A stretch of 64,000 bases of DNA from Caulobacter sp. (GCF_017744445.1 NZ_JAGIBH010000011.1:114947-178946); one strand, 5' to 3'. Shown: positions 54,015 to 61,201, numbered from the stretch's first letter. Notes: generated by a model not told the origin, from the sequence alone. A program made the numbers and translations.

Positions 54015-54076
54015 AGAAGATCAATGGCGCAGGTTCGCTCGTGACGCGAACCGCGACGGATAAGGACATGGTTCTG

Positions 54077-54634
54077 ATGAAGCGATGGACGGCTGCGGCG
54101 ATGACCGCGTTGATCCTGGCCAGTGCGGCCGGTGCGGCCAGCGCCCAGGTGGGCGACTCGAGCGCGCCGATCGACGTGTCCGCTGATCAGCAGGAAACGA
54201 TCAACAGCAAGTGCATCACGATCTTCCGCGGCAACGTGGAGATCCTGCAGAACCGCTCGCGCCTGCGGGCTCGGCAGGTGACGGTGTACAGCGCCCGCAA
54301 GTCCACCGCCGACAACGCCAATGCCTGCGGCAACGCCCAGCGCATGGAAGCCGAGGGCAGCGTCTACCTGGTCAGCGACCAGCAGCAGGCCCGCGGCGAC
54401 CGCGCCGTCTACACCTTCGACAACAACATCGCCGTGGTCACGGGCGACGTGGTGCTGGTCAAGGGCAAGGACGTGGCGCGCGGCGACAAGCTGACGGTCA
54501 ACACCAAGACCAACGACGCCAAGCTGGAATCCAACAGCACGGGCCGCGCCGCGCCCAAGCGCGTGCGGGCGGTCTTCTATCAGGACGAGAACAAGAGCGC
54601 GCCGGCCGCTGAAACGCCCGCCGCTCCGCGCTAG
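54077..54634 (+). CDS. lptA: LPS transport periplasmic protein LptA
   Basis: I chose the ATG at 54077 because AAGGA (54062-54066) lies 10 bases upstream and it starts a clean signal peptide (MKRWTAAAMTALILASAAG, cleaved near ASAQ). In-frame starts at 54041 (GTG) and 54068 (ATG) are possible. The 185-residue protein has the OstA/LptA fold signature: PIDVSADQQETINSK, FRGNVEILQNRSRLRA, AEGSVYLVSDQQQARGD. It forms the periplasmic bridge for LPS. lptB follows after 9 bases. Confidence 0.92.
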   Translation: MKRWTAAAMTALILASAAGAASAQVGDSSAPIDVSADQQETINSKCITIFRGNVEILQNRSRLRARQVTVYSARKSTADNANACGNAQRMEAEGSVYLVSDQQQARGDRAVYTFDNNIAVVTGDVVLVKGKDVARGDKLTVNTKTNDAKLESNSTGRAAPKRVRAVFYQDENKSAPAAETPAAPR

Positions 54635-54643
54635 GACCCGTTC

Positions 54644-55402
54644 ATGACCCTGACCTCCAACGACATGGACGGCCTGTTCGTCGATTCCGTGGGCAAGTCG
54701 TTCGGCGACCGTCCGGTCGTGAAGAACGTGTCCCTGCGCCTCAAGCGTGGTGAAGTCGCGGGCCTGCTGGGTCCGAACGGCGCCGGCAAGACGACCTGCT
54801 TCTACATGGTCACCGGCCTGATCGCCGCCGACTACGGCGCGATCTATCTGGACGGCGAGAACATCACGGCCCAGCCGATGTTCCAGCGCGCCCGTCTCGG
54901 CGTCGGTTACCTGCCGCAGGAAGCCTCGATCTTCCGGGGCATGACGGTCGAGCAGAACGTCATGGCCGTGGTCGAGATGCGCCAGAAGGATCCGCGCAAG
55001 GCCCGCGAGCAGGTCACCAGCATCCTGGAAGAACTGCGCATCACTCACATCCGCAAGTCGCCCGCCGTCGCCCTGTCGGGCGGTGAGCGTCGCCGCGTGG
55101 AAATTGCCCGCGCCCTGGCCAGCGAGCCGTCCTTCATGCTGCTGGACGAGCCCTTCGCCGGCATCGACCCCCTGGCCATCGCCGACATCCGCGAGGTCGT
55201 CGGCTACCTCAAGGGTCGTGGCATCGGCATCCTGATCACCGACCACAATGTGCGCGAGACGCTGGACATCATCGACCGCGCCTCGATCATCCACGCCGGT
55301 GAAGTTCTGTTCGAGGGATCTCCTCGGGAGATCGTCGATAATCCGGAAGTTAAGCGCGTCTATCTGGGCGACAGCTTCAGCGAGCCGCGTCTGGGTGATT
55401 AA
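54644..55402 (+). CDS. lptB: LPS export ABC transporter ATP-binding protein LptB
   Basis: The 252-residue ATPase has Walker A GPNGAGKTT, the Q-loop LPQEASIFRG, signature LSGGERRRVEIARAL, Walker B FMLLDEPFAGIDP and the switch histidine in ITDHNVRETL. It powers LPS extraction with LptF/LptG, which are not in the window. It completes the lptC-lptA-lptB run. rpoN starts 204 bases downstream after a segment without a gene. Confidence 0.96.
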   Translation: MTLTSNDMDGLFVDSVGKSFGDRPVVKNVSLRLKRGEVAGLLGPNGAGKTTCFYMVTGLIAADYGAIYLDGENITAQPMFQRARLGVGYLPQEASIFRGMTVEQNVMAVVEMRQKDPRKAREQVTSILEELRITHIRKSPAVALSGGERRRVEIARALASEPSFMLLDEPFAGIDPLAIADIREVVGYLKGRGIGILITDHNVRETLDIIDRASIIHAGEVLFEGSPREIVDNPEVKRVYLGDSFSEPRLGD

Positions 55403-55606
55403 TTAGCGCAGGGGTGGGCAAATTTAGCCTGCGTCACCCCTCCGCACCCGGATCAAGTGCTTGTCCTGCAAGGGCTAATAGCTCTGGCATGATATTTTCC
55501 GGGACGGAACGTCGCACCGGCCCAAGTTTTGCAGGCGTTGGCAGCGCGTTAACCAAACCGCCCGTTCAATGGCGCTCGAAGTTCATTCGTTCGTCAGGAG
55601 GGCGCA

Positions 55607-57100
55607 TTGGCGCTCAGCCACCGCCTCGAGATCCGTCAGGGTCAAGGCCTCGTCATCACCCCGCAGCTGCAGCAGGCGATCAAGCTTCTGCAACTGTCGA
55701 ACATCGAGCTTGACGCGTTCGTCGAGCAGGAGCTGGAGCGCAACCCGCTGCTGCAGCGCGATGAAGGCGAGTCCGAACAGGCCAAAGAGGTCGAAAGCGA
55801 ACGCGACGCCAGCCTGACCCAGCTGGACGCCGTGGCCGACACGACGGCTGGTCGCGAGATGGATACGCCGCACGACGACGTCTCTCCCGGTGAACGCGCA
55901 ACGGGCGACGGCGCCGAAGCCGAGCACGCCGGCGGCCAGATCGACTGGTCGCGCGCCGGCGGCGGCGGCTCGTTCGAGGGCGACGAGGGCTACGAGAGCG
56001 CTCTGACCGATATGCCGACCCTGTCGGCCCACCTGCGCTCGCAACTGGTCCAGGCGGCCCTGTCGCCGGCCCGCAACGCCATCGCCGAGATCCTGATCGA
56101 CGCCGTCGACGAGGGGGGCTACCTGCGCCTGGACGTCATCGAGCTGGCCGCCCGCCTGGGCTGCAAGCTGGAGATGGTCGAGGAGACCCTGGCCGTCCTG
56201 CAGGGCTTCGAGCCCGTCGGCGTCTTCGCCCGCGACGTCCGTGAGTGCCTGGCGCTGCAGCTGAAGGACCTGAACCGCTACGACCCCTGCATGGCCGCCA
56301 TGCTCGACAATCTCGAGCTGCTGGCCAAGCGCGACCTGGCCAGCCTGCGCCGTCTCTGCGGCGTGGACGACGAGGACCTGCGCGAGATGGTCGCCGAGAT
56401 CCGCTCGCTGAACCCGCGTCCCGGCGCGGCCTATCACAGCGAGCCGGCCGAGACCCTGGTGCCCGACGTCATGGTCCGCGAGGGCCTGGGCGGCATGTGG
56501 CACGTCGAGCTGAACACCGACACTTTGCCGCGCGTGCTGGTCGACCAGCGCTACCACGCCCGCGTCGCCAAGGGGGCCAAGAGCGACCAGGAAAAGACCT
56601 TCGTCGCCGACTGCATGGCCACGGCCAACTGGCTGGTGAAGAGCCTGGACCAGCGCGCCAAGACCATCCTGAAGGTCTCCAGCGAGATCGTTCGCCAGCA
56701 GGACGGCTTCCTGGCCTTCGGCGTCGAGCACCTGCGCCCGCTGAACCTGAAGACCGTCGCCGACGCCATCGGCATGCACGAGAGCACGGTCAGCCGCGTC
56801 ACCTCCAACAAGTACATCGCCACGCCGCGTGGCGTGTTCGAGCTGAAGTTCTTCTTCACCTCGGCCATCCAGTCGTCGGAAGGCGGCGAGGCCCACTCGG
56901 CCGCCAGCGTCCGTCACAAGATCAAGGCCCTGGTCGACGCCGAGAAGACCGAGGCGCAAGTCCACTCGGATGACGCTATCGTCGAAATTCTCAAGGCCGC
57001 CGGGGTCGACATCGCCCGCCGGACCGTGGCCAAGTATCGCGAAGCCATGCGGATCCCGTCGTCGGTCGAACGTCGACGCGCGATGAAGGAAACGGTCTAA
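55607..57100 (+). CDS. rpoN: RNA polymerase sigma-54 factor
   Basis: The start is the TTG at 55607, preceded by AGGAGGG, giving ALSHRLEIRQGQGLVITPQL. The 497-residue protein has the Gln/Leu-rich region I (LQQAIKLLQLSNIELDAFV), an acidic region II, the core-binding domain, the helix-turn-helix and the RpoN box ARRTVAKYREAMRIP near the C-terminus. It directs transcription at -24/-12 promoters with activator ATPases, which in Caulobacter include flagellar and stalk genes. It is followed by exoD, hpf and ptsN. Confidence 0.97.
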   Translation: MALSHRLEIRQGQGLVITPQLQQAIKLLQLSNIELDAFVEQELERNPLLQRDEGESEQAKEVESERDASLTQLDAVADTTAGREMDTPHDDVSPGERATGDGAEAEHAGGQIDWSRAGGGGSFEGDEGYESALTDMPTLSAHLRSQLVQAALSPARNAIAEILIDAVDEGGYLRLDVIELAARLGCKLEMVEETLAVLQGFEPVGVFARDVRECLALQLKDLNRYDPCMAAMLDNLELLAKRDLASLRRLCGVDDEDLREMVAEIRSLNPRPGAAYHSEPAETLVPDVMVREGLGGMWHVELNTDTLPRVLVDQRYHARVAKGAKSDQEKTFVADCMATANWLVKSLDQRAKTILKVSSEIVRQQDGFLAFGVEHLRPLNLKTVADAIGMHESTVSRVTSNKYIATPRGVFELKFFFTSAIQSSEGGEAHSAASVRHKIKALVDAEKTEAQVHSDDAIVEILKAAGVDIARRTVAKYREAMRIPSSVERRRAMKETV

Positions 57101-57137
57101 GACCCTCCGCGCTTATCTGGCGGTGGGAACAGTCGTG

Positions 57138-57749
57138 ATGAGTGAGAAAAGTCTGGCGGACGTGATCGAGGGTTTTGGCGAGGATGCTCGTCCAACGCTC
57201 ACGGTCGGTCAGATGCTGGAGGCGTTCGAAAGCCGCGCCTTCGGGGCCATGCTGCTCGTTTTCGGCCTGCTGAACTGCCTGCCGCTGCCGCCGGGCTCCT
57301 CGACCATCCTGTCGCTGCCGATCCTGTTCCTGGCCCCGCAGATCGCCATGGGCGCCGAGACGCCCTGGCTGCCGCGCGGCCTGATGGAAAAGCCCCTGAA
57401 GCGCAACGACCTGCGTGGCCTGTTCAAGCGCCTGGGTCCGATCGTCCGCAGCATGGAGCTGGTCACCCGTCCGCGCCTGCGACCGATGTTCGCACCTCTG
57501 GGCGAGCGGGCCATCGGCGTGGTCTGCACCTTGCTGGCTCTCGTGTTGGTTCTGCCCATCCCGCTGGGCAACCTGGCGCCCGGCGCGACGGTCGCCGTCC
57601 TGGCCCTGGCTCTGCTGCAAAGAGACGGTATTCTGGCGCTGTTGGGCTACCTGATGGCGCTGGGCAGCGGGGCTCTGCTGTTTGTCAGCGCGCACGTTGT
57701 CGTGATGGCCGTGCGCAAGCTTCTGGGCGTGTTTTCAGGTCTCGTCTGA
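57138..57749 (+). CDS. exoD: ExoD-family exopolysaccharide synthesis protein
   Basis: The 203-residue membrane protein matches the ExoD family: LADVIEGFGEDARPTLTV near the start, the segment LLNCLPLPPGSSTILSLP, and several hydrophobic helices towards the C-terminus. Family members affect exopolysaccharide production and alkaline tolerance in rhizobia; the biochemical role is unknown. It lies 37 bases after rpoN in the gap where hpf usually follows, which is an unusual insertion. A GTG one codon upstream is an alternative start. Confidence 0.87.
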   Translation: MSEKSLADVIEGFGEDARPTLTVGQMLEAFESRAFGAMLLVFGLLNCLPLPPGSSTILSLPILFLAPQIAMGAETPWLPRGLMEKPLKRNDLRGLFKRLGPIVRSMELVTRPRLRPMFAPLGERAIGVVCTLLALVLVLPIPLGNLAPGATVAVLALALLQRDGILALLGYLMALGSGALLFVSAHVVVMAVRKLLGVFSGLV

Positions 57750-57777
57750 GGCTGTCCACAGGCCTTTAAAGCGCCGC

Positions 57778-57806
57778 TTGACACCCGTCCTGGACAGGCG
57801 CGTTGT
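57778..57806 (+). promoter_or_regulatory. Candidate promoter of hpf, possibly giving leaderless mRNA
   Basis: TTGACA at 57778-57783 is a perfect -35 element. Seventeen bases later CGTTGT (57801-57806) is a weak -10 element, which would place the first transcribed base at or next to the A of the hpf ATG (57813). No ribosome-binding site is visible before that ATG. GTTGTATC (57802-57809) also resembles the Caulobacter -10 form. Confidence 0.5.
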
Positions 57807-57812
57807 ATCGAT

Positions 57813-58445
57813 ATGCAAGTCCAAGTCTCCGGCAAGCATGTCGACGTTGGTGAGGCTCTGCGAGTGCGAGTCTCCGACGAAATCGCCCTGAGCATTGGGA
57901 AATACTTCGATCGCGGCGGTAACGCCGAGGTCGTGGTCAGCAAGGATGGCTACGCCTTCCGTGTGGATTGCTCAGTCAAATTGGCTTCGGGTCAGCAGCT
58001 GATCAGCCACGGCTCGGGAGGCGACGCGCACGCGGCGTTCGACTCGGCCCTGGCCAAGATCGACACCCGTATCAGGCGCTACAAGCGGCGGCTGAAGAGT
58101 CACTCGGCGGCGGCCACGGCCAAGCAGGTCGAGAACGCCGCGATGTTCGTCCTCAAGGCCCCGGAAGTCGATGAGGGCGAAGAACACGACTGGGATGTGG
58201 AGGCCGACCACCCGACGGGCGCGCCCGCGGCGATGGTCATCGCGGAAACCCAGGCCGCGGTGAAGACAATGACTGTTTCCATGGCTGTCATGGAACTGGA
58301 CTTGACCGCATACCCGGCAATCGTGTTTAGGAACGCCGCCCACGGGGGTCTCTCCGTGGTCTACCGACGTCCAGACGGGAATATCGGCTGGATCGACCCC
58401 GAACGCACGAAGTCGCTGAACGGGCACGGGTCAACCGCGAGCTAA
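57813..58445 (+). CDS. hpf: Ribosome hibernation promoting factor, long form
   Basis: The 210-residue protein has an N-terminal HPF/YfiA domain (MQVQVSGKHVDVGEALRVRV in pieces, ending AKIDTRIRRYKRRLKSH, residues 1-100), a linker, and the C-terminal dimerisation domain (VVYRRPDGNIGWIDP). Long-form HPF dimerises 70S ribosomes into 100S particles in resting cells. The conserved position after rpoN and before ptsN supports it. A possible leaderless promoter precedes it. Confidence 0.94.
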   Translation: MQVQVSGKHVDVGEALRVRVSDEIALSIGKYFDRGGNAEVVVSKDGYAFRVDCSVKLASGQQLISHGSGGDAHAAFDSALAKIDTRIRRYKRRLKSHSAAATAKQVENAAMFVLKAPEVDEGEEHDWDVEADHPTGAPAAMVIAETQAAVKTMTVSMAVMELDLTAYPAIVFRNAAHGGLSVVYRRPDGNIGWIDPERTKSLNGHGSTAS

Positions 58446-58464
58446 CCGGCCAGTCATGGTCGGA

Positions 58465-58498
58465 TGGCGTCGTCGGTGGATCCTCAGCGACGACGCCA
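58465..58498 (+). terminator. Strong hairpin between hpf and ptsN
   Basis: TGGCGTCGTCG pairs with CGACGACGCCA, an 11-bp perfect stem with a 12-base loop, 20 bases after the hpf stop. No T run follows. It may attenuate read-through into ptsN or protect the hpf mRNA 3' end. Confidence 0.55.
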
Positions 58499-58531
58499 AG
58501 GCGGTCGACAACGAGCGAGCGTTAGAAGTCC

Positions 58532-58996
58532 ATGACCATCGGCGATCTTCTGGACCCCGGAGCGGTGGCGCTGCGCGCTGGCGCTCCCGGCAAGCGCCAG
58601 GCCCTTTCCATGGTCGCCGATGTCGCCGCCCGGATCCTGGGTGTCGACGGCGACGCGGCGCTTGAAGGCCTGATCGAACGTGAAGCAGCCGGCTCGACCG
58701 GCGTGGGCGAAGGCGTGGCCCTCCCGCACGCCCGCCTGGACGGCCTGGACCGTGTTCGCGCGGTCGTGGTGCGCCTGGACGCCCCGGTGGCCTTCGACGC
58801 CCTCGACGACAAGCCCGTGGACCTCCTGGTGGCCCTGTTCGCCCCCCGTGACGCCAATGCCGCCCACCTGCGTGCTCTGGCTCGCGTGGCGCGGATGATG
58901 CGCCAGCCCGAGATGCGGGCGGCCGTGCGCCAGGCCCGCTCGGCCGACGCCATTCACGTGCTGCTGACGCACGAGGCGACCAGCACGGCGGCTTAG
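58532..58996 (+). CDS. ptsN: PTS IIA-like nitrogen regulatory protein
   Basis: The 154-residue protein is EIIA-Ntr. The phospho-accepting histidine is His66 in GVGEGVALPHARLDG, and the remaining mannitol/fructose-type IIA fold is intact (VDLLVALFAPRDANAAHL). It receives phosphate from NPr and regulates potassium, nitrogen or stringent-response targets. It ends the rpoN-exoD-hpf-ptsN block. Confidence 0.95.
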   Translation: MTIGDLLDPGAVALRAGAPGKRQALSMVADVAARILGVDGDAALEGLIEREAAGSTGVGEGVALPHARLDGLDRVRAVVVRLDAPVAFDALDDKPVDLLVALFAPRDANAAHLRALARVARMMRQPEMRAAVRQARSADAIHVLLTHEATSTAA

Positions 58997-59067
58997 GCGC
59001 CGCAAGCCTTCCAAGTTAACCGGACGTCGTTTTTGCGAAAGTCGGCTTTCGGCCCTCTGAAGACATT

Positions 59068-59198
59068 ATCCCTCTCCCCTTGCGGGAGAGGGTGGCCCAC
59101 GAAGTGGGTCGGGTGAGGGGTTGCGCTCCCTTATCCGGACAGGCCTATCAACCCCTCATCCGGCGCTGCGCGCCACCTTCTCCCGCAAGGGGAGAAGG
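59068..59198. repeat. Intergenic inverted-repeat element (about 130 bases)
   Basis: The 342-base gap after ptsN holds no gene. It contains a left hairpin CCTCTCCCCTTGCGGGAGAGG-like segment (59071-59091), GGGTGAGGGGTTG (59111-59123), its inverse CAACCCCTCATCC (59149-59161), and a right hairpin, CTTCTCCC-GCAA-GGGGAGAAG (59177-59197). The arms pair with each other as well as internally. Similar hairpins are dispersed in Caulobacter and related genomes, from memory. The rest of the gap (59199-59338) shows nothing that I recognise. Confidence 0.7.
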
Positions 59199-59338
59199 AC
59201 CCACGTAGGTCCGCAAACCACCCATAGCGGATGTTAGGTCGGTCAGCTCAGATCTGAGCAGTCTCACATGTCAATTGAACCAGGGGCCGCCATGAGGCGG
59301 AAATAGCGGCCGCTGGGACGGTTTATCCGAGTGCGTGG

Positions 59339-59608
59339 CTAATGGACCGACACCGGGGCCAGTTCATGGGCCAGGGCGGCGGCGATCGCCGTGTCGCGGT
59401 CGATCATGACCGCCAGGCGAGCGCCGTCGGCGCGGCAGACGGCATAGAGGGTCTGGTCAGGCGCCAGGTTGAAGTCCTCCACGCCTTCCGGGACGTCGGC
59501 CAGGATCTCGGCGGCCTTGATCGGCCGGACATAGACGAGATCGGGCGCGCCGAGGGCCGCGAAAGCTTCGCTTGTGAAAAGCCGGTTGTGGTGGGTGTTG
59601 GGCGTCAT
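59339..59608 (-). CDS. DUF1150 family protein
   Basis: A strong AAGGAGG lies 8 bases upstream of the ATG at 59608 (MTPNTHHNRLF), which decides the start over a GTG three codons earlier that would sit on the ribosome-binding site. The 89-residue protein matches DUF1150: SEAFAALGAPDLVYVRPI and FNLAPDQTLYAVCRADG. The function is unknown. In alphaproteobacteria the family is commonly beside Hsp20 genes, as here, and probably shares the heat-shock transcript. Confidence 0.87.
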   Translation of the reverse strand: MTPNTHHNRLFTSEAFAALGAPDLVYVRPIKAAEILADVPEGVEDFNLAPDQTLYAVCRADGARLAVMIDRDTAIAAALAHELAPVSVH

Positions 59609-59691
59609 GATGACCACCTCCTTCGATTAGGGAACGCGCCTTTCTCCGGCCGGTTCAGAACCGCGCCGAGAGGGGCGAGCTCCGCGCGGCC

Positions 59692-60120
59692 TTAGCCCGC
59701 GCTGCGAATGGGAATTCTTTTGATCAGGCGCTCGGGTTCCGGGCGCGCCAGGTCGATGTGCAGCAGGCCGTGCTCCAGGGTCGCCGCGGTCACCTCCATG
59801 CCCTCTGCGAGGACGAAGGTCCGCACGAAGCCCCGGGCGGCGATGCCGCGGTGCAGGAAGGCCCGCTCGGCCTCTGAACGACCATCGGCGCTGTCACGCT
59901 TGCCGGCGACCACCAGCTGGCCGCCCTCGACCGTCACCTGCAGCTGCTCGGGCGAGAAGCCGGCGACCGCCAGGGTAATGCGCACGCCGCCGTGCTCGGC
60001 CTGCTCGACATTGTAGGGGGGATAGCTCTCGGCGGCGGCCTTGGCGGCGCGCTCGATCAGGTCCCGGGTGTGTTCGAAGCCCAAAAGGAAAGGGCTGTCG
60101 AACATGATCGTTCGGTTCAT
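59692..60120 (-). CDS. Hsp20 family small heat-shock protein
   Basis: The start is the ATG at 60120 (MNRTIMFDSPFLLGFEHTRD), matching IbpA-like proteins; an upstream in-frame start would translate the leader hairpin. The 142-residue protein has an alpha-crystallin domain (YPPYNVEQAEHGGVRITLAV to LLHIDLAR) and a C-terminal IPI motif. It binds unfolded proteins in the cytosol. An RpoH-like promoter and a hairpin covering the ribosome-binding site precede it, and DUF1150 follows 83 bases downstream. Confidence 0.93.
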   Translation of the reverse strand: MNRTIMFDSPFLLGFEHTRDLIERAAKAAAESYPPYNVEQAEHGGVRITLAVAGFSPEQLQVTVEGGQLVVAGKRDSADGRSEAERAFLHRGIAARGFVRTFVLAEGMEVTAATLEHGLLHIDLARPEPERLIKRIPIRSAG

Positions 60121-60153
60121 CGCGAAGTCCTCGCTCAAGCGACTTCGTTCGCG
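60121..60153 (-). promoter_or_regulatory. Candidate RNA thermometer in hsp20 leader
   Basis: In the hsp20 mRNA, CGAAGUC pairs with GACUUCG directly before the AUG, extended by a CG pair across an AA bulge. The 3' arm contains part of the GAGGA ribosome-binding site. An alternative fold pairs CGAAG/CUUCG and UCGC/GCGA with GGA bulged. Either fold would limit ribosome access until melted. It lacks the canonical ROSE anti-SD sequence. Confidence 0.5.
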
Positions 60154-60166
60154 GAGACAAACCCGA

Positions 60167-60182
60167 GGATCGGCGCCGATCC
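60167..60182. promoter_or_regulatory. 16-bp palindrome in the hsp20 leader
   Basis: GGATCGGCGCCGATCC is a perfect palindrome just inside the predicted hsp20 transcript start. It can form a second leader hairpin or a DNA-binding site. Confidence 0.45.
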
Positions 60183-60199
60183 CCACGACACGCATCAAC

Positions 60200-60228
60200 A
60201 GATGGCGACCGTGCCCAATCTCTTCAAG
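60200..60228 (-). promoter_or_regulatory. RpoH (sigma-32)-type promoter of hsp20
   Basis: On the minus strand CTTGAA (60228-60223), a 15-base spacer and CGCCATCT (60207-60200) match the heat-shock consensus CTTGAA and CCCCATNT with one mismatch in the -10 element. The start would be near 60193, leaving a leader of about 73 bases. Confidence 0.65.
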
Positions 60229-60276
60229 AGGAAGGACGGTTCAAGAGGATGGGGAAAGTGGGAGCCAGAAATGGAC

Positions 60277-60304
60277 AAGGCCCGGACGTTTCCGTCCGGG
60301 CCTT
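60277..60304 (-). terminator. Hairpin after tRNA-Ala(GGC)
   Basis: AAGGCCCGGACG pairs perfectly with CGTCCGGGCCTT (12 bp, four-base loop), beginning 3 bases beyond the CCA end of the minus-strand tRNA. Only a short T-containing stretch follows, but the position fits a tRNA terminator. Confidence 0.75.
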
Positions 60305-60306
60305 GA

Positions 60307-60382
60307 TGGTGGAGCTAAGCGGAGTCGAACCGCTGACCTCTTGAATGCCATTCAAGCGCTCTACCAGCTGAGCTATAGCCCC
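60307..60382 (-). tRNA. tRNA-Ala (anticodon GGC)
   Basis: Read on the minus strand, the 76-base cloverleaf has acceptor stem GGGGCTA/TAGCTCC, D-arm AGCTCAGCTGGTAGAGC, anticodon stem CTTGA/TCAAG around ATGGCAT (anticodon GGC), T-arm AGCGGTTCGACTCCGCT and an encoded CCA. It reads GCC and GCU alanine codons. Confidence 0.97.
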
Positions 60383-60472
60383 AAATTTCTCGTCGAGAAC
60401 CTTGCGGTAACTCTCGGAAATCATTGGTCTCTTCGGCGTTTCCGACTTGCGTCGCCCTCCGAAGAGGCGCGG

Positions 60473-60501
60473 AAACTAGTCCGGGATTTTTCGGGGATCA
60501 A
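60473..60501 (-). promoter_or_regulatory. Possible promoter of tRNA-Ala(GGC)
   Basis: On the minus strand TTGATC (60501-60496), a 17-base spacer and TAGTTT (60478-60473) resemble a housekeeping promoter. It would give a leader of about 84 bases before the tRNA, which is long, so the match is tentative. Confidence 0.4.
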
Positions 60502-60554
60502 CCCCCTTCGCGAACTTTTTTCGAGAAAAGTGTCGCACCCCGGAAAACCCCTGT

Positions 60555-60590
60555 GGATAGCCGGTTTCAGAAGCCCGAAACCGGCTATCC
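60555..60590 (-). terminator. Terminator hairpin after the TIGR02300 gene
   Basis: GGATAGCCGGTTTC pairs with GAAACCGGCTATCC (14 bp, eight-base loop), 22 bases after the stop at 60613. On the minus strand a GGGGTTTTCC stretch follows. This is a good candidate transcription end. Confidence 0.75.
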
Positions 60591-60612
60591 AGCAAGGGAT
60601 CACTCCCGACGA

Positions 60613-61083
60613 TTAGTCGTCGTCGCCCTCGCCGGGCAGACCTTCGATCTCGTCGTCGAGATTGTCGTCGTCGTCCTCGTCCTCCAGGAACGGAACGTCG
60701 TCGGCGTCGTCTTCCTCGGCGAGGTCGTCGTCTTCGGCGAAGTCGACGCCCAGGTCGTCGCCGCCCGCCGGCGTGGCGCCGGGTTCGGCGTCCTCGTCGT
60801 CGGTCTCGACGACATCGGCCTCGGCCGCTTCGTCGATTTCCGGCGTTTCGTCGGCTTCGTCCTCATAGCCGTCCTGCTCCTTGGGAGCCGGGGCTTCCTT
60901 CTCGTCGTCGGCGTCATAGTCCGGCGTGATCGCGCGAGCGCGGACGCGGCGGGACTTCAGCGCCTCTTCCGGGTCGAACTGCTCACCGCATTTGGGGCAG
61001 ACGGCCGGACGACGGTTGAGGTCGTAGAACTTCGATTGGCAGTTGGGGCAGATTTGTTTTGCGCCCAAGTCGGGATTGGCCAA
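60613..61083 (-). CDS. TIGR02300 family zinc-ribbon protein with acidic tail
   Basis: I place the start at the TTG at 61083 (ANPDLGAKQICPNCQSK follows), 8 bases after AAGGG; this matches the family N-terminus, whereas the open frame running back to 61179 does not. The 156-residue protein has a zinc ribbon with Cys12, Cys15, Cys29 and Cys32 around KFYDLNRRPAVCP. After about residue 60 it is almost entirely Asp/Glu with Ala and Gly, probably disordered. The family is alphaproteobacterial and its function is unknown. Confidence 0.85.
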   Translation of the reverse strand: MANPDLGAKQICPNCQSKFYDLNRRPAVCPKCGEQFDPEEALKSRRVRARAITPDYDADDEKEAPAPKEQDGYEDEADETPEIDEAAEADVVETDDEDAEPGATPAGGDDLGVDFAEDDDLAEEDDADDVPFLEDEDDDDNLDDEIEGLPGEGDDD

Positions 61084-61201
61084 GTTGGCGACCCTTTGAT
61101 CCTGATGGGAAAAGCGGCCGGTGACTTGCCATGACGGGAGCCCGCTGTCAAAAGCAAACCCCTTCGCGAAAACCACCAAGTACTAAGGAGCCGGTTTCGG
61201 C

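Noticed and set aside
55403..55606. Regulatory RNA or -24/-12 promoter before rpoN
   Set aside because: I found no GG-N10-GC element or convincing structured RNA in this 204-base gap beyond weak GC stems.
60424..61134. Plus-strand frame opposite the TIGR02300 gene, rich in valine and serine
   Set aside because: It mirrors the Asp/Glu codons of the acidic tail; the minus-strand frame has the conserved zinc ribbon.
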